Shown: piece after piece, positions 34,982 to 46,750 of the stretch
Position numbering within the stretch: the first letter of the stretch is position 1
Layout of the letters: each line of letters opens with the position of its first letter
Position numbers and translations under genes: made by a program
The notes under the pieces: generated by a model
Seen by the model: only the letters and a program-made list of their open reading frames with translations
Database searches by the model: none
What the model was told of the DNA's origin: nothing
Source of the DNA: Diatrype stigma
Taxonomy: Eukaryota > Ascomycota > Sordariomycetes > Xylariales > Diatrypaceae
Assembly: GCA_022225965.2 (NCBI GenBank)
Contig: JAKJXP020000034.1
Coordinates: forward strand, 186,001 to 250,000
DNA length: 64,000 nt
Direction: 5' to 3'

Positions 34982-36334
34982 TCAATCAAATCGAATCAAC
35001 CAGTCTCCAAACCAGTCTCCTTCATCCCAGCCAGTCGGTCCCCCCTCCAGCCTGTCGACAGGGCTGAGGGCTATCTCATCCTCCTCCACATCATCCTCCT
35101 CCACATCATCATCATCCACCTGGTGTTCCTCGACCACTACATCCCCTCCAGGCGCAGCTCTGTCAGGCGCAGCATCTTCCTCCTCTTCTTCTTCCCGCGC
35201 CTGATCATCTCGGGCCTGTTCCAGCAGCGCTTCAATGCCATCCTGCAAGGTCTCGCCGAAGACCTCGGTGGTCATGACCGAGGCGCCGTTGAAGAAGCAG
35301 CCCCTCTCGTGCCGGGTGGTCTCCACGGGTCCGTCCTGGGTGACGGCAAAGCCCTACTTTGCCGAGCACTCCCAGCAGAACTCGTACTGGCACTGCGTGC
35401 AGGTCATGTGGAAACACCCCGGGCCCTTGGAGATGCGGACCTTGCACCGGGGGCACGCCCTGGTCTGCCGGTCCAGCCACGCGTAGGACTCGGGGTCCCG
35501 GACTTTCCTGTCGTACTGCGCGCAGGTCATGCCCGCGTGCATGCGCCAGGGCACTTTGTGGTAGTAGCACTGGGACGTCTCGCAGACCGGGCAGCTGAGC
35601 ATGCTGCAGGACTCGCTGATGTGCCAGATGGCGCCGTAGTCGCAGCCGGGCGTGAGACACCAGCGGAAGTCTTCCTCCGTGCTGATGAACTGGAGCAGGG
35701 ACAGCCTGTCGTACCTTTTGATGGTCTCGCCGGCCCCCAAGTACTTCTTGAGCTGGCTCTCGTCTAGGTCCTCTTTGCAGTCTTCTACTGGACACCGGAT
35801 GTGCTCGTGTATGGTGTCGCGGTGGATGCTGACCTCGTGGCTGAGGTAGGTGGCAAGACAATCACGGCAGAAGTCCAGCAGATGCGTGTGTCGGCCCACC
35901 TCATCGATAGAGGGGAAGCCGGACAAGGCCTGTAGCAGCTCCTTGGCGTTGGACCCGCGGCTGCTGTTCAACACGGCGATGACGCTTCTCAGGTCACGAG
36001 TGGGCTTAGTCTCGAAGCAGATCGTGCACTCGGAGCTGGCCTGCGCCGGGTAGAGTAGCTTGGGAAAGATGGCAACCCGGATCTCTTGGCCCTCGTGTTC
36101 GATGGGGAAGAACTGGGGAAGTCCTAGCACCTTCACTTCCTCTTCTCTGGCAGGGATGAGGACATCAGAGCCCGCTTGAGGAACGGGCCTCATGATGCTT
36201 GCCTTTGTGAGGACGCCGTGAAGGCCTACTGACACGTCTATCTCAGCTTTGGTCGGGCGCGGGGTTGACGCCTGAAGCGCGAACCTAAAGCGTATGTTCA
36301 GGCGCGTGAGGTCGGAGTTCACGTTTCCAGCCAT
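34982..36334 (-). pseudogene. RBR (RING-IBR-RING) E3 ubiquitin ligase interrupted by one in-frame TAG
   Basis: The frame opens at 36334 (MAGNVNSDLTRLN) and stops after 326 codons at a TAG (35354-35356). The same frame then continues open for 123 more codons to 34982. RING1 starts near residue 103 (CTICFE, then DFCRDCL and CPVEDC). The IBR runs from FRWCLTPGCDYG through SCPVCE to CYYH and HAGMTC. RING2 has CPRCKVRISKGPGC (active-site Cys near 307) and HMTC, then CQYEFCWEC. The stop falls five codons past the Trp-Glu-Cys core of RING2. The downstream frame supplies the missing Zn ligands (His about 342, Cys about 346 in RHERGC) and an acidic tail (EEEEEE, DDDDVEEDDVEED). Without read-through the protein would have an incomplete RING2. 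A splice that removes the TAG would need a 22-nt intron, which is unrealistic. Either a recent pseudogene, stop read-through or a base-call error. Confidence 0.8.
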
Positions 36335-37860
36335 TGTCTGTGTGTGTGTGTGTGTGTTTGCAGTAGGTCCTGACGCAAGGAGTGTGTGAATGTGTAAATA
36401 GGTGCTTTAACACGAAATTCTAGATAAGCAATGATTCTATATAGTCCGGAGACTTCTGCGCTGTGTACAAGCTCGTGAATGAAGTAAAAAGAGTGTAACT
36501 TGTGAAGCAGTGGGGAATTGCGAATGCAGTGGTTTTCTCGGTGTTGTGGAAAAGGTTGCAGAAGAGATGGAGGGTGGGAAACAGGAAATTGGGAAGGGTT
36601 TGTGCTTGAATACTTTTTTTCGGGGTGCGGCTTAGTTATCCCACAATCAGCCACTGATTTAGAAAACCCTTCGGACGGGTGGCCGAAAAGGATTAAGCCC
36701 ACGTTGTGTCGTTGTACGTAGCCCAGAGACGAAGGCAACAGATACCCCGGCCACGATGCTGATGGTTAACAATAGGAAAATTTCAGCTATTGTAGTTCGT
36801 CGGTCTCGCAACAATACTATACCCCTCCCTGTTACGGTGGCACTCGGAGAGCCTAACGAATTTTGGCCATAGACGGCATCATGAGGCTACGGTTGCTAGA
36901 TGGTCAAATTTGATATTTATCTTATCAAGGTGTGCTGCTGAACGAACACCATCCAGCGTGGATTCTACGTGCCCCCATCCTACGCGGCTACACAATCCAC
37001 GATCTCTTGAACTACGTGAAGGGACACAATACCTATGCCTGAAGAAGCCAATGGAGTATGAACCAACTCTGATGAACTATTAGCTTTATAGTTAAAAATC
37101 ACCGCCCCTACGATGGATTAGGTTCGCCGTGATCTGTAACAGGTACATACGTTGAGCTCGGATGATCACAAGGGTAAGCCTATAGAGTTTTCGTCTAATT
37201 CAAACTTCATGAATATTAATATCGTTGAACTCACTCTCAAAGCTGGTGTAGGCTATCGTATATTATAAAACCACTGGGCCACTTGTGTATATAAGCACAC
37301 GCCCCCCCCCCCCCCCCCCCACCTCTCTTATAAAGTGCCTGCTACCTAGTTCTGGAGGTGAGGGGGGTTCGCCTTCTCGATATCTAGCAGCAGATGCGCG
37401 AAACGTGTTTTATGATGGTCGCACCAACGACGCCAAACTTGATTACCCATGGTGAGCTGAGTACGCTGTCGACCTAAGTGCCGCACTGGACAAGGTTGAA
37501 CGAAACTATCTAGGGTGGTCTTGTCAAAGGTGAATATGGAATGTTTGATACGGAGTTGAGCTACCTAAGTACTTAGTTAACTACTCAATTTTATCGGGCG
37601 GGTTGTATCTATATCGTATTAAGCACAGATAGAAGTCCCAAATTGTTCATAACTGTTAAGCAGAGTTTTACTTGCTGAAAAAGCAATAATAGCATAGGCT
37701 TTACTCTTCTAGTAAGTCTATAGGTGTAAATATCAGTAACATAATATAGTGGAATGCTTCAGCGCTAGAATACCCCTTTCTCCACCCCCTATTTCTAGCT
37801 CGTCTCCATCCGGTCTCCACCGAAAAGTCCACAAAAGCCGAACGACAACCCCCTGAACAA
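36335..37860. other. Intergenic with simple-sequence tracts
   Basis: 1.5 kb. It starts with a (TG)n run at about 36339-36357, in the leader of the RBR gene, and has an uninterrupted run of 19 C at 37302-37320. No gene seen. Confidence 0.55.
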
Positions 37861-38832
37861 TCAAAGACTGTGTTTCCGAAAGAAATCCATGACCCATTCA
37901 CTCGCCTCTATGTCAGCATTTCCCTTATCCTTGGACATCCAGACGTGTCCCACATCGTCGCCGGCCTTGACCAGTGTCACGAGGCCGTTGCCGTAGACCC
38001 ACTTTTGGCCCCCGTCGGTGCCGGCTACATCGGACTCGCGATCGTCGAGATCGAGGCCATCGCGGCGTGCCCAATCCTTAGCCCAGTGGCGGATGGCCGG
38101 CAGGCAGGCACCCTGGCGCCAGTCGCCGTGAAAGTTGATGGTGTGGTCGTTCCCGCCGTGCAGCTCGAGGATGGGGATGTCGGCGCGGCCCGCATCGCAC
38201 GCGTTTTGCATGGTGACGGGGTCACAATCGCCCTCAACGTCTATAGCGGCGTTGTAAAAGGCGCCGGCAACGGGCGCAAATGCCGCGATGCGGCGCGACA
38301 GGTCCCAGTCGCAGGCTAGGCGGCCCACGAACCCGCCACCCTGGCTCTGGCCCGTGGCGTAGACGCGCCGGGTGTCGACGCACAGCGCGGCCTCGACGGC
38401 ATCGAGCACGTCCGCCGTGAAGCCTAGGTCGGCGTCGGTCTTCACGTCGGGCGCCCCGTACCACTCGGTCGAGCCCGGGTCGTCCGGGTCGACCGCCGCC
38501 CCCTGCAGGTACACCACCACGTGGTCCGTGTTGAACCGCGCCTTGCTGAGCCGGTCCTCCTGTACCCGGTCGTCGATGGTGCACCCGGCGCCGTGGAATG
38601 ACAGGATCAGCGGCGCGGGCACGCTCGCGTCGTACGTCGCCGGGAGGAAGTACCTGTACACCCGCCCTTGGTCTGTCTCGCCCGACTGCCACTGTCCGGG
38701 CTGGATGGGGGGCTGCTTACCGCAGCCGGCGGAGCCCGCCGCGGCGGCGGCGCGCATCAGTGAGTGCGGCTTCGCGGTTGCTACGGCAGCGACGGCGAGG
38801 ACACCGGTTGCCAGTGTGTTGATACCCAGCAT
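37861..38832 (-). CDS. Secreted feruloyl esterase-like / CE1-type alpha-beta hydrolase
   Basis: Single exon, 323 aa, starting MLGINTLATGVLAVAAVATAKP, a clear signal peptide. The fold is that of the PHB-depolymerase/LpqC/feruloyl esterase group. Landmarks: RVYRYFLPATYD, LILSFHGAGCTIDD (oxyanion strand), VVYLQGAAVDPDDPGSTEWYG, VDTRRVYATGQSQGGGF (nucleophile Ser near 161 in G-x-S-x-G), ILELHGGNDHTI (catalytic Asp) and VGHVWM (catalytic His). Six or more Cys suggest disulfides. Expected role: hydrolysis of ferulate or acetyl esters on plant arabinoxylan or of related extracellular esters. No CBM is visible. Confidence 0.85.
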   Translation of the reverse strand: MLGINTLATGVLAVAAVATAKPHSLMRAAAAAGSAGCGKQPPIQPGQWQSGETDQGRVYRYFLPATYDASVPAPLILSFHGAGCTIDDRVQEDRLSKARFNTDHVVVYLQGAAVDPDDPGSTEWYGAPDVKTDADLGFTADVLDAVEAALCVDTRRVYATGQSQGGGFVGRLACDWDLSRRIAAFAPVAGAFYNAAIDVEGDCDPVTMQNACDAGRADIPILELHGGNDHTINFHGDWRQGACLPAIRHWAKDWARRDGLDLDDRESDVAGTDGGQKWVYGNGLVTLVKAGDDVGHVWMSKDKGNADIEASEWVMDFFRKHSL

Positions 38833-41800
38833 CGTCAGTGGATGATGCTCTTGGAGAACCTACACGGACATGTAGCATTAGCGGGGGTTATAGCTGTCAG
38901 GGTAGGATTCAGAATTCAGGCAACCCACGTATAGACAAGGGCTTATGGCTGAAGGGTAAATATTGTCTGGTTATAAGATAGTGGTATCCCCAGCGATCAG
39001 CGCATGATATCGACTCCTGGCCGCAACGATATATCTACAATGGCATTTCGCGGAACAAAGGCGGCTAAGAAAAAGGATCCTCCGAAATGATGTCAAGATG
39101 TGACGTAAGCCTGTGAAAGGGATCAGAGTATAAGCATAGATTCTTATAACTGGTGCTTAGGAGTAACAATTCATCTCTGGCCAGTCCTGATAGGTTGCTT
39201 TCATTTTCGTACTTGTCCAGCCACCAGTTACGAGACTCCGAGAGAGGCCTCGTTTATGAGAGAATCCGGGCGACCCTAGGATCAGAATCACCAGAAAAAC
39301 CAATAGAGTGCCGATAGATGAATTTTGATATTTATAGTTCGGTGCTTATTCTATCGGGCATAGCCGGAGCGGCTCTATTTCGTTTCGTCGTATCTATCGA
39401 CAACGCAGAGGAAGCGAAAATGACGGTTCAATTACCCGGATATAGTGAAAAGCGATCCGGTGACGAAGACGCGATCCTACCATCTGCTGTACTTGCATAT
39501 CACGTGTGATTTAAACGGCCCTATCTGTAGCTCAACCCGTTATTGATGAGACCCTATCTGCAACGAACAAAGGCACAAGGAGCTCTAGGCTGACATAAAA
39601 CGATGCAATGAAATAAGGTTGCTTGATAAAGTTTCAACGAAGTACTGGCAATGAATAGTACCTATTTGGTACCCAACAGACGTAGCGATGAGGGATATGT
39701 GTATATCAGCTTTAGCCTTATGGACCAAGCTTTAGACGTAGGTCGAAGAAGCATCTCCATCAAGTTCACAGATTGTGTATTTAGTTCCAGTTCGCTTTAG
39801 GCTCATCCTAGGTCCCATGAACCACTGCCATCTTACTGAGAACAAAGCTATGTGCGAAATGAAATTGATCACGAAGTGGGTTCTTCTGCTTTTTAGACTT
39901 GGGGGGCAGGTCCAAAAGTCTCAAGAGCAGTCATCCTGAGCCCGCATTTGTACATGTAATAGCCACTGCTGGCCATCATATTCGCGAACTCAACTTCGAC
40001 CCTTGATATTCAGATGCTGAATTCCTAGCCGCTAGCTATCCTCTGAGGCCTGCACCTGGGCCGCCACCCTGCGGTAAAATGTCAGTGACCTATGTAAGAT
40101 AGCACTATAGTAACGGCGACCCACCAGCGACCCTATATATTGCCCCCCTCCTCCTCTTTCTTTCCAAGGGACTAGCAATTATTGCTATTCTATATGCTAC
40201 CTATACTACATTAACTCTCTTCTGCACTTCACTCTGTGTTGCCAAGTCCCCTGACATAGAATGGCCCCTATTCAAGCTTTCTTCGACTGAATCCTGGTTG
40301 GAAGGTGCCAAAGGGTGCTGCAGCTGTGCTGCTCAGCTACGTGAAGGCGTTCAGTCCAATGGCGGTTTGAGAACGATTGTGAGCCTGTGAAGATTGGTGC
40401 GTCTGCATCGTACTGACAAGAGATATGAAGGACATATATCGCGCTTCCGACTTTCATCATATCCGCCGCTAGGGTTCTAACAGAACCATGAGATGCCCAA
40501 CGGAGTGCATATATAGCGCTTTGATAATGGTGTATGATATATTGAAAATGCGGGGTTCCAGAGTCGTGTAAAGTATTCTGACCTGCCTTAAATGGGGGCC
40601 AAGCATTCACCCGACCAACAACCCGCCGGTGCGCGTCAGTGAATACCATTATGCCGTCATTTCCGCAGCACCAATGGCATGCTTCACGCCGTTACGACGT
40701 TGCCGTAGCATTACACGCAAGCTACAGAAGCTAGACCGAGTTTGGGGGTAACATCTTTAAGTTATAACAGCCAATCTTCTCAATTCGCCGAAAGCTTGTC
40801 TTGAAATCCGAGATACCCAACCATTGGCGAACCTCCATATAGTACTCATGACCTTTGTATGAAGGTGGGTCAGACTTCTGACTATCACCTGCTTCTCAAC
40901 AATCCACATGACTTCACCCTCTAGAAGACCTGAGATCCGCCCATCCATAACATCCCTGAATATCGGCCAGATCAGAAAAGGCTTCGAATCAAGTTACTTT
41001 CGCTGTGTTGACCTTGTCGAAGTTTGGTCCCATACTATCCCGCAGGGATAAGAGAGCAGAGCACATAATGACTTATCTCAGGTATATACACATAGACCTA
41101 CTGCCCCCGCATACTGGAAGTGAACGACAGGTTTCCACGGGGTGAAACCAACCGGGCTATACAAACACCACAACCCAACAGGATATCTATCAGATTGTCA
41201 GGGATACAAATGGAGGAAACTGCTATAGGAATCCACATATATCATATCTATGTACGAGCGGAGGATTTCACGTTTATACAAGCAGCCCCCCCCTCTGTAA
41301 TACGCTTTCTGCCGCCCCTTTCCTGTCTAGCAGCTGTTCTATCACATTGGGCACAAAAGGTCTTGACAATACGTATCAGATAAATCCGGGCAGTTAGTCA
41401 TAGTGAAGGTTAGATGATACTCCAAGGCGATGTAGTAAGGTACACCATATCAGTTAATCATCATCGCCAAGAATCCGTACCACCAGATCGCCAGCGAAAA
41501 AAATAAAGATTTTTTATTTTTTTCAACATGTTTAGTGTAACCCAATGGACTACCCTTGCGCCATCGCCATTTACGCCGAGCTCGTCTACTGATTTTAATA
41601 TAATTTCAGCAGGAATCTAATGGCATGTCCCCGCCTCCTCGCTCGCGATGCTTTTATCTAATCTTCATGAAGCATCCGGACAATCCGCCCCTTCCCCTGG
41701 ACAGCAGACCGAGCACACGTTCGGTAACTCATGCGCTCCGTTTTGGCTTTCTATTACCCTGTACCTGGGCAACGATGTTTCAGCCAATGCGATATCCATC

Positions 41801-42086
41801 CGTAAACCTTAATTCGACTATCCCACGAGAGCCAACAGAAAAGGGGTATCTAGGCAGCCGTCGAAAAGCTACCTGACGGTCAAAAGAAACCTCTAGGTTC
41901 TAGCCGTTTTATAAAGCAACCTCCGGAACACCTCGCAAAATCACACTTTGAAAGCAAGAAACAAAACCAAAGCAAAGAGTTTGAGAACAGTAACACGAAA
42001 AATGGGGGCACGAAAGAGTGAAAAGAAAGGGAAGGAGATGTAAGTAAGGGAAATTCTGTTTGCCGTCAGGCTGTAGACAGGAACGT
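38833..42086. other. Long gene-poor intergenic region
   Basis: 3.25 kb with no gene that I can support. A 63-codon frame at 39318-39509 has one hydrophobic segment but nothing else to recommend it. A T/A-rich self-complementary stretch lies at about 41498-41526. Confidence 0.5.
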
Positions 42087-44514
42087 TTAAACGAAGTTAG
42101 AGGAATCCTTCTCCTTCTCCGTCGTCGGCTTGGGATCTTTCATCTTCACCCAGTTGCCCCTCAATTTGGCGAGGAAGATGTGGCTGGGCTGGCGTATGTG
42201 GGTCAAGACGAGAGCGATGAAGTAGCTGACCGCGATGACCGGCAGCTGCCACGGGAACATCAAGGCCCGCGTGAGCGCGTCGGTGCTGAGGGAGAGGAGA
42301 CTGATCACGCTCAGGAGCAGGGCGATCATGAAGCTGAATGTCGTCTTGAACGTGTTGAAGTGCGTCCACCGCTGCCGCTTCGAGAGGAGGTGGAGTGCGA
42401 CGAGGAGCGCTAGGACAAGGCCGGCGCAGACAAATGTGTACACAAACTTCAAAGCGTGTCAGCTTACAACATAATATTGCGGCATAACAGGTGAAATGTG
42501 ATGCTTGTTGGACTTACCACCACGCGGAATTTCTCTGTTGTCGCGATGTAGGCGTCGGACTCCACCGATCGAAAACCAAAGTCATCTTGCAACTTTCCGT
42601 AGCCGTTATCCTTCACAACCGAGATGAAATCATTGTCTGGACTTGAGAGGAGATTGTCGTCCGTATCCGTGATCTCGAAAGAGTTATTGATCCCGTTGAA
42701 CACGGCGGAGATGACCTTCGAGATATCGTCTAGCCAGCGCCTTTTTACTGGCTGATTCGCCGAGAGCTGTTCGTACATCGACCAGAATTCGTTGGGAATG
42801 GTTTCCATATCGCTAAAGGCATCGTTGACAGTCCGCAAGGTGGTTACCTCATCCGACGGCTTATAGGCATCCAATAGACTCATGACCGGCTCCTTGATCC
42901 GATCAACGATCGCCTTGGTATCGTCAATCTGCTGAAACCCAAAGGCAGCACCCTCAAGAGTGGCAGAAGCCGCGTCGATAGCTTCGATAGCACGCCGCCA
43001 AACGATGAACTGGTTGCCACCTTCTACCAACAACACCAAAGATATATGGAATGGCATATGGAAAAGGATCCAGAGTATGTGAGTGGTCAAGTTAGAACCG
43101 CCATCTTCATGCATCCAGTCAAAGTATAGCTGGAAGATGATGTACGCAAGACCAGCTGCTGACGCTATTGTGCCTATCAGGGCGGGGGCTAATGGGACAT
43201 TATGTTAGCACTAGGCCCCAGCCAGCGTACTATGACTCCTGTTGGAGAAAAGTTAAGAAACAAGAAGAGCACTTACACCAGCTTGTCTCATTTCCCTTAA
43301 TCCAAGTGTTTTCGACCAATACAGCAACCTTCTTGGTGATGATTATGATGCCTGCAGGAAGTGGTAAGTTAGTACTATCGCCCGACACAAGCAGACGCAG
43401 AATCGGAGGTCAACATACCCTCTCCTAGTATAATGAGGGTCAGAAGGTTCAAGCGTTCCGTCAAATGCGTTCCGAGAAAGCTGAGAGTCGATGACAGGCG
43501 GGCATGAAGTGAATGAATGATTAGCTCGACGAGGGCCGCATAATACCAGAAAGTAAACACATTGCTCTTCGGGTTATGGGTGGTGTAGAACGAGACGCCA
43601 AGGTAGGTCAGGGCGAAGACCAGATGGAAGCCGATGGTCCACAGAACAGCCTTCCTGCTTCCGCTTCCTATCCGCCGGTGACCTCGAAGGACAGTGATCG
43701 AGTACTGTATTGCTAAACTAAGCCTCGACACCATGAGGAAAAGGGCTGTTGAGCCGAGTCAATACATGTTTCCATCACATCGGAACAGGCTGGGTGAAGC
43801 TAGGATGGGTGCGTTGGCCTTACACATTGCTTGGAACACTCCCTGGACTTGTGCAGTTGGATCAAAGGTGGAACCAGCCTCCGCGAAACCAACCATCACA
43901 GCCAGGTGAGCGCCCCGGGCGATACGCTGAAGAATCCCATCTACTCCAAAGCGCACGTCAAATATTGTGGTGAGGTACCATGTCGTCCATAGGAGTCTGT
44001 TTGCATTCGGGTTAGACGGCACATCCTCGATCCAAACGGCTAGGTTCTTCGAACGTACAATATGAATCCCATGAAAGATTTTAACGTGTCCTCATCAGTA
44101 ATCTCGTGAACCCCCGTGAAAGTATTAAGATTAGCTACGAACCAGAGGTCGTAGAATAGCTAAAAGCCATGTCGGTTAGACGCGCCGTCCATAATCGATC
44201 GAAGGACCCGTGGTACATACCTCGAATTTTGAAGCGCCAACTTCGTACTATCAAGGGTTCAGTTGGATCAGCAAAAGGACATCCAGCGCGACAGACGATA
44301 ACATCACGACGGCAGCACTTCCACAACTCACATGTTCATCAGCCTCACTTTCCGTGGTCAGGTGTGAGGAGCCCATATTGTTGTCCCGAGCATGGACTAT
44401 TGGCTGTTCGGAGCTGAACGATTCGGCATAACTACGCCTGGAGCTTTGAGAACTGTAGACGTTCCTGTTCCTGTCGGCGCTCCCAAACTTTTCATCATCC
44501 ACTGGGAAAGACAT
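42087..44514 (-). CDS. LtrA-like (low temperature requirement A) multi-pass membrane protein
   Basis: Eight exons in transcript order: 44332-44514, 44221-44247, 44059-44159, 43824-43996, 43419-43745, 43277-43351, 42518-43188, 42087-42446. They join in phase to 638 aa. Exon 2 is only 27 nt (YEVGASKFE). The join YEVGASKFE-LFYDLWFVANLNTFTG is the LtrA signature, and the following hydrophobic helices (including LLTLIILGEG and KKVAVLVENTW) match the bacterial low-temperature-requirement A family as seen in fungi. A soluble helical region of about 150 residues (EAIDAASATLEG to DISKVISAVFNG) separates the main helix bundle from three more C-terminal helices. The first 60 residues are Ser-rich and cytosolic. 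The function of fungal members is not established. Confidence 0.88.
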
Positions 44515-45030
44515 CTTCACGAGAACTGAGGAGTTGTACCTGACATCCACCTAGATCGGACGAAGCCAAGGATCGTGCCAAGAAGCAAGGGAATGACCTT
44601 TTTAAAAGAACCCAGGGCTACGGAGGGCTAGCGACCGTTGATTACACGGCACCTGCGCAGGCACGGGCGAAGGGGCCCCCCTGCCACAATGATTAACAAT
44701 GTTGAAGGCCCACCGGTGCCGCGTGCACACAGCCCAGCGCCCAATGGCCTCATGGCTTGGAGACGGATTGCGGCTCTCTGAAGCTTAACCGCCATTCCAT
44801 TCCCCTACAGCCGCCCTGGTTCGTATTCAAAATACGCTGAAATAAGGTAAGATCGACCCCGGTCGGTCGTGGATAGGTGGTGGGAAAAGGCCTAGGCAGT
44901 GGCTACGTACGCAGCTAGGAGGATTACAAGGCAGGGGGGGCATCTACTCGTGCTGTCGTGCTGGTGGTGCTACTGCAGGACTCTACCACTGCAGCAAGGT
45001 ACAGAGTTGATAGTCTGGGATAACTAGCCA

Positions 45031-45109
45031 AGGATAGTCGAGGATAGTCGAGGATAGTCAAGGATAGTCAAGGATAGTCAAGGATAGTCAAGGATAGTCA
45101 AGGATAGCC
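45031..45109. repeat. Tandem repeat, 10-bp unit AGGATAGTCR
   Basis: About eight near-identical units; the first two end in G and the rest in A. A degenerate flanking unit lies on each side. Confidence 0.9.
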
Positions 45110-46377
45110 TGGTAGCCTGGCAGTTGTGCGCCCTTGTGCGCCAAGGATTCCAGAAGTGCAGGAATATTTGGAACGTGGGTGGGGGGTGATCCGGCAGATC
45201 CCCTGACGCTAACATTTGCTTAATTTTAGTCCGTCACTCCTATATCCCCAGTATCCCCACCCAAGCCACCAGATGCCCATCAAGATGCGTCATCACCGCC
45301 TGCGCCCCTAGCTTTCATCCGTTCACCTACCCTAACACGCCTAACCGTGGGTCCGTGGCAGTCGTGACGCGGTTGTGCCATTCGACTGGCGGACAGGAAC
45401 TTGCAGGATAACAACCTGAATCCATCCGCCAGTCCCAGAGATAAGGTCCCTCAGCCTTTAGGCCGCGCTTCGGGCTTGGAAGTTTACGTCCAGTCATTTC
45501 GGACTACCCCATGTTTACAATCGATAGTTAGACGCGAGAGCATTCCCACATGCAGGCTTATCACCCAAAGCAGCGAGGAGGCGCTTGTTTCAGAAGCAGC
45601 CGGCCGGCCGGATTCGAAGCCTTTGAGCCTCCCGCTCTCCCTCCCGTTCCCGTAGGTAAGACAAACAAAGCTGACTGCATGTTTATGAGTGTACGAAGCA
45701 CATGTGTATTTGTAGTGTAAGCTGCAATGCGATCGAGTATGCAATGACCATAGATAACGATATTCGGTTTCAGTGCCATTTACCGGTTTTACATTCTCTC
45801 CTGCTATCGTGGCTCCCTATCAACATAATCAGCCCACTGAGGCCAGCGATCTGTTACTTAGCACGCACGCCATATACCGACCGATGATCCGAACTGTTTT
45901 CGGTCCAAGTCCCTCTCAGAAGTTCAAAGAACTTGAAGCAACGGATTCGTAACAGAGACGGTAGGTGACGTGCAGTGCACTTAACTCGAAATATGTCATG
46001 ACGCGTCAGCTCAGGCCACATCGCACCCATATGTATTGAGTGTTGCAGACATACAAGGACACAGTTGCGTCGATGAACACGGCGTTTTGGAGTCTCAACT
46101 GAAGGCTCATAACCATAATAAATGCTGATGCTGATGCTGATGCTGATGATGTATTTCGTAGACTGTAAATACTGTATGTGACTTGATCGGATTGTTCCCA
46201 TCCGGCCCAATCACAAACATCAGAAAACTCTGACATTGATGACTGCGGCAGTGTGGCTGCATAGGACTGGTGATCTACCGGACGTGCATAGTAGTGCTTA
46301 TGTCCCTCCCCACTTCTTGATTCCTGCCTGCTGCAGATATATAATAATAACTATCAACCGCTACTATTATTTGACTA

Positions 46378-46750
46378 CAGTAAAACCTTTCCATAACGAT
46401 ATTAAAAAATTAACGCTTTGATATCGTTATAAGAAGGTATCGTTATAAGGCGGTTACCCAATTTGGTTAGCGCCGCCCAAATCCGACACACCATACCTAA
46501 AACGGTAAAAATATTCATAAATCCAATAGATTTTCCGATAATTCCTGTAATATATCGGCCATTTTTTTGCCCAAAATGGTTAGATTCTATTTCGGCACAA
46601 CGATTTTGGTAGTGATTAAGCAGAAAATTTTAACGATATCTGAAATATCGAGGTTATCGTTATTTGTATGGTGAAAATAAGAAATCAGGATATCGTAACG
46701 TTATAGAGAGATATCGGTATGCCGCGGATCGTAATGGAGAGGTTTTACTG
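46378..46750. mobile_element. Non-autonomous pogo-like (Tc1/mariner superfamily) MITE
   Basis: A 373-bp element is bounded by terminal inverted repeats of about 23 bp beginning CAGTAAAACCT at both ends; the right end reads AGGTTTTACTG, with two mismatches across the paired termini. A TA dinucleotide lies immediately outside each end (46376-46377 and 46751-46752), the target duplication of this superfamily. The interior is AT-rich with repeated ATCGTTATA-type words and no open frame of useful length. CAGTxAAACCT termini are typical of pogo/Tigger-like families. Confidence 0.82.

Noticed and set aside
35330..35360. An intron removing the TAG of the RBR gene
   Set aside because: The only GT-AG pair spanning the stop would be 22 nt, far below the intron sizes of this genome.
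38234..38692. Long frames overlapping the esterase gene
   Set aside because: The esterase frame carries the signal peptide and catalytic triad; the others have no family features.
39318..39509. 63-codon frame with one hydrophobic segment
   Set aside because: No homology signs, no promoter features and no codon bias; likely chance.
41498..41526. A/T-rich self-complementary stretch as a terminator or hairpin gene
   Set aside because: Low-complexity A and T runs pair by composition; nothing else supports a function.
45031..45109. CRISPR-like array
   Set aside because: The units are contiguous 10-mers without spacers, in a eukaryotic genome; it is a minisatellite.
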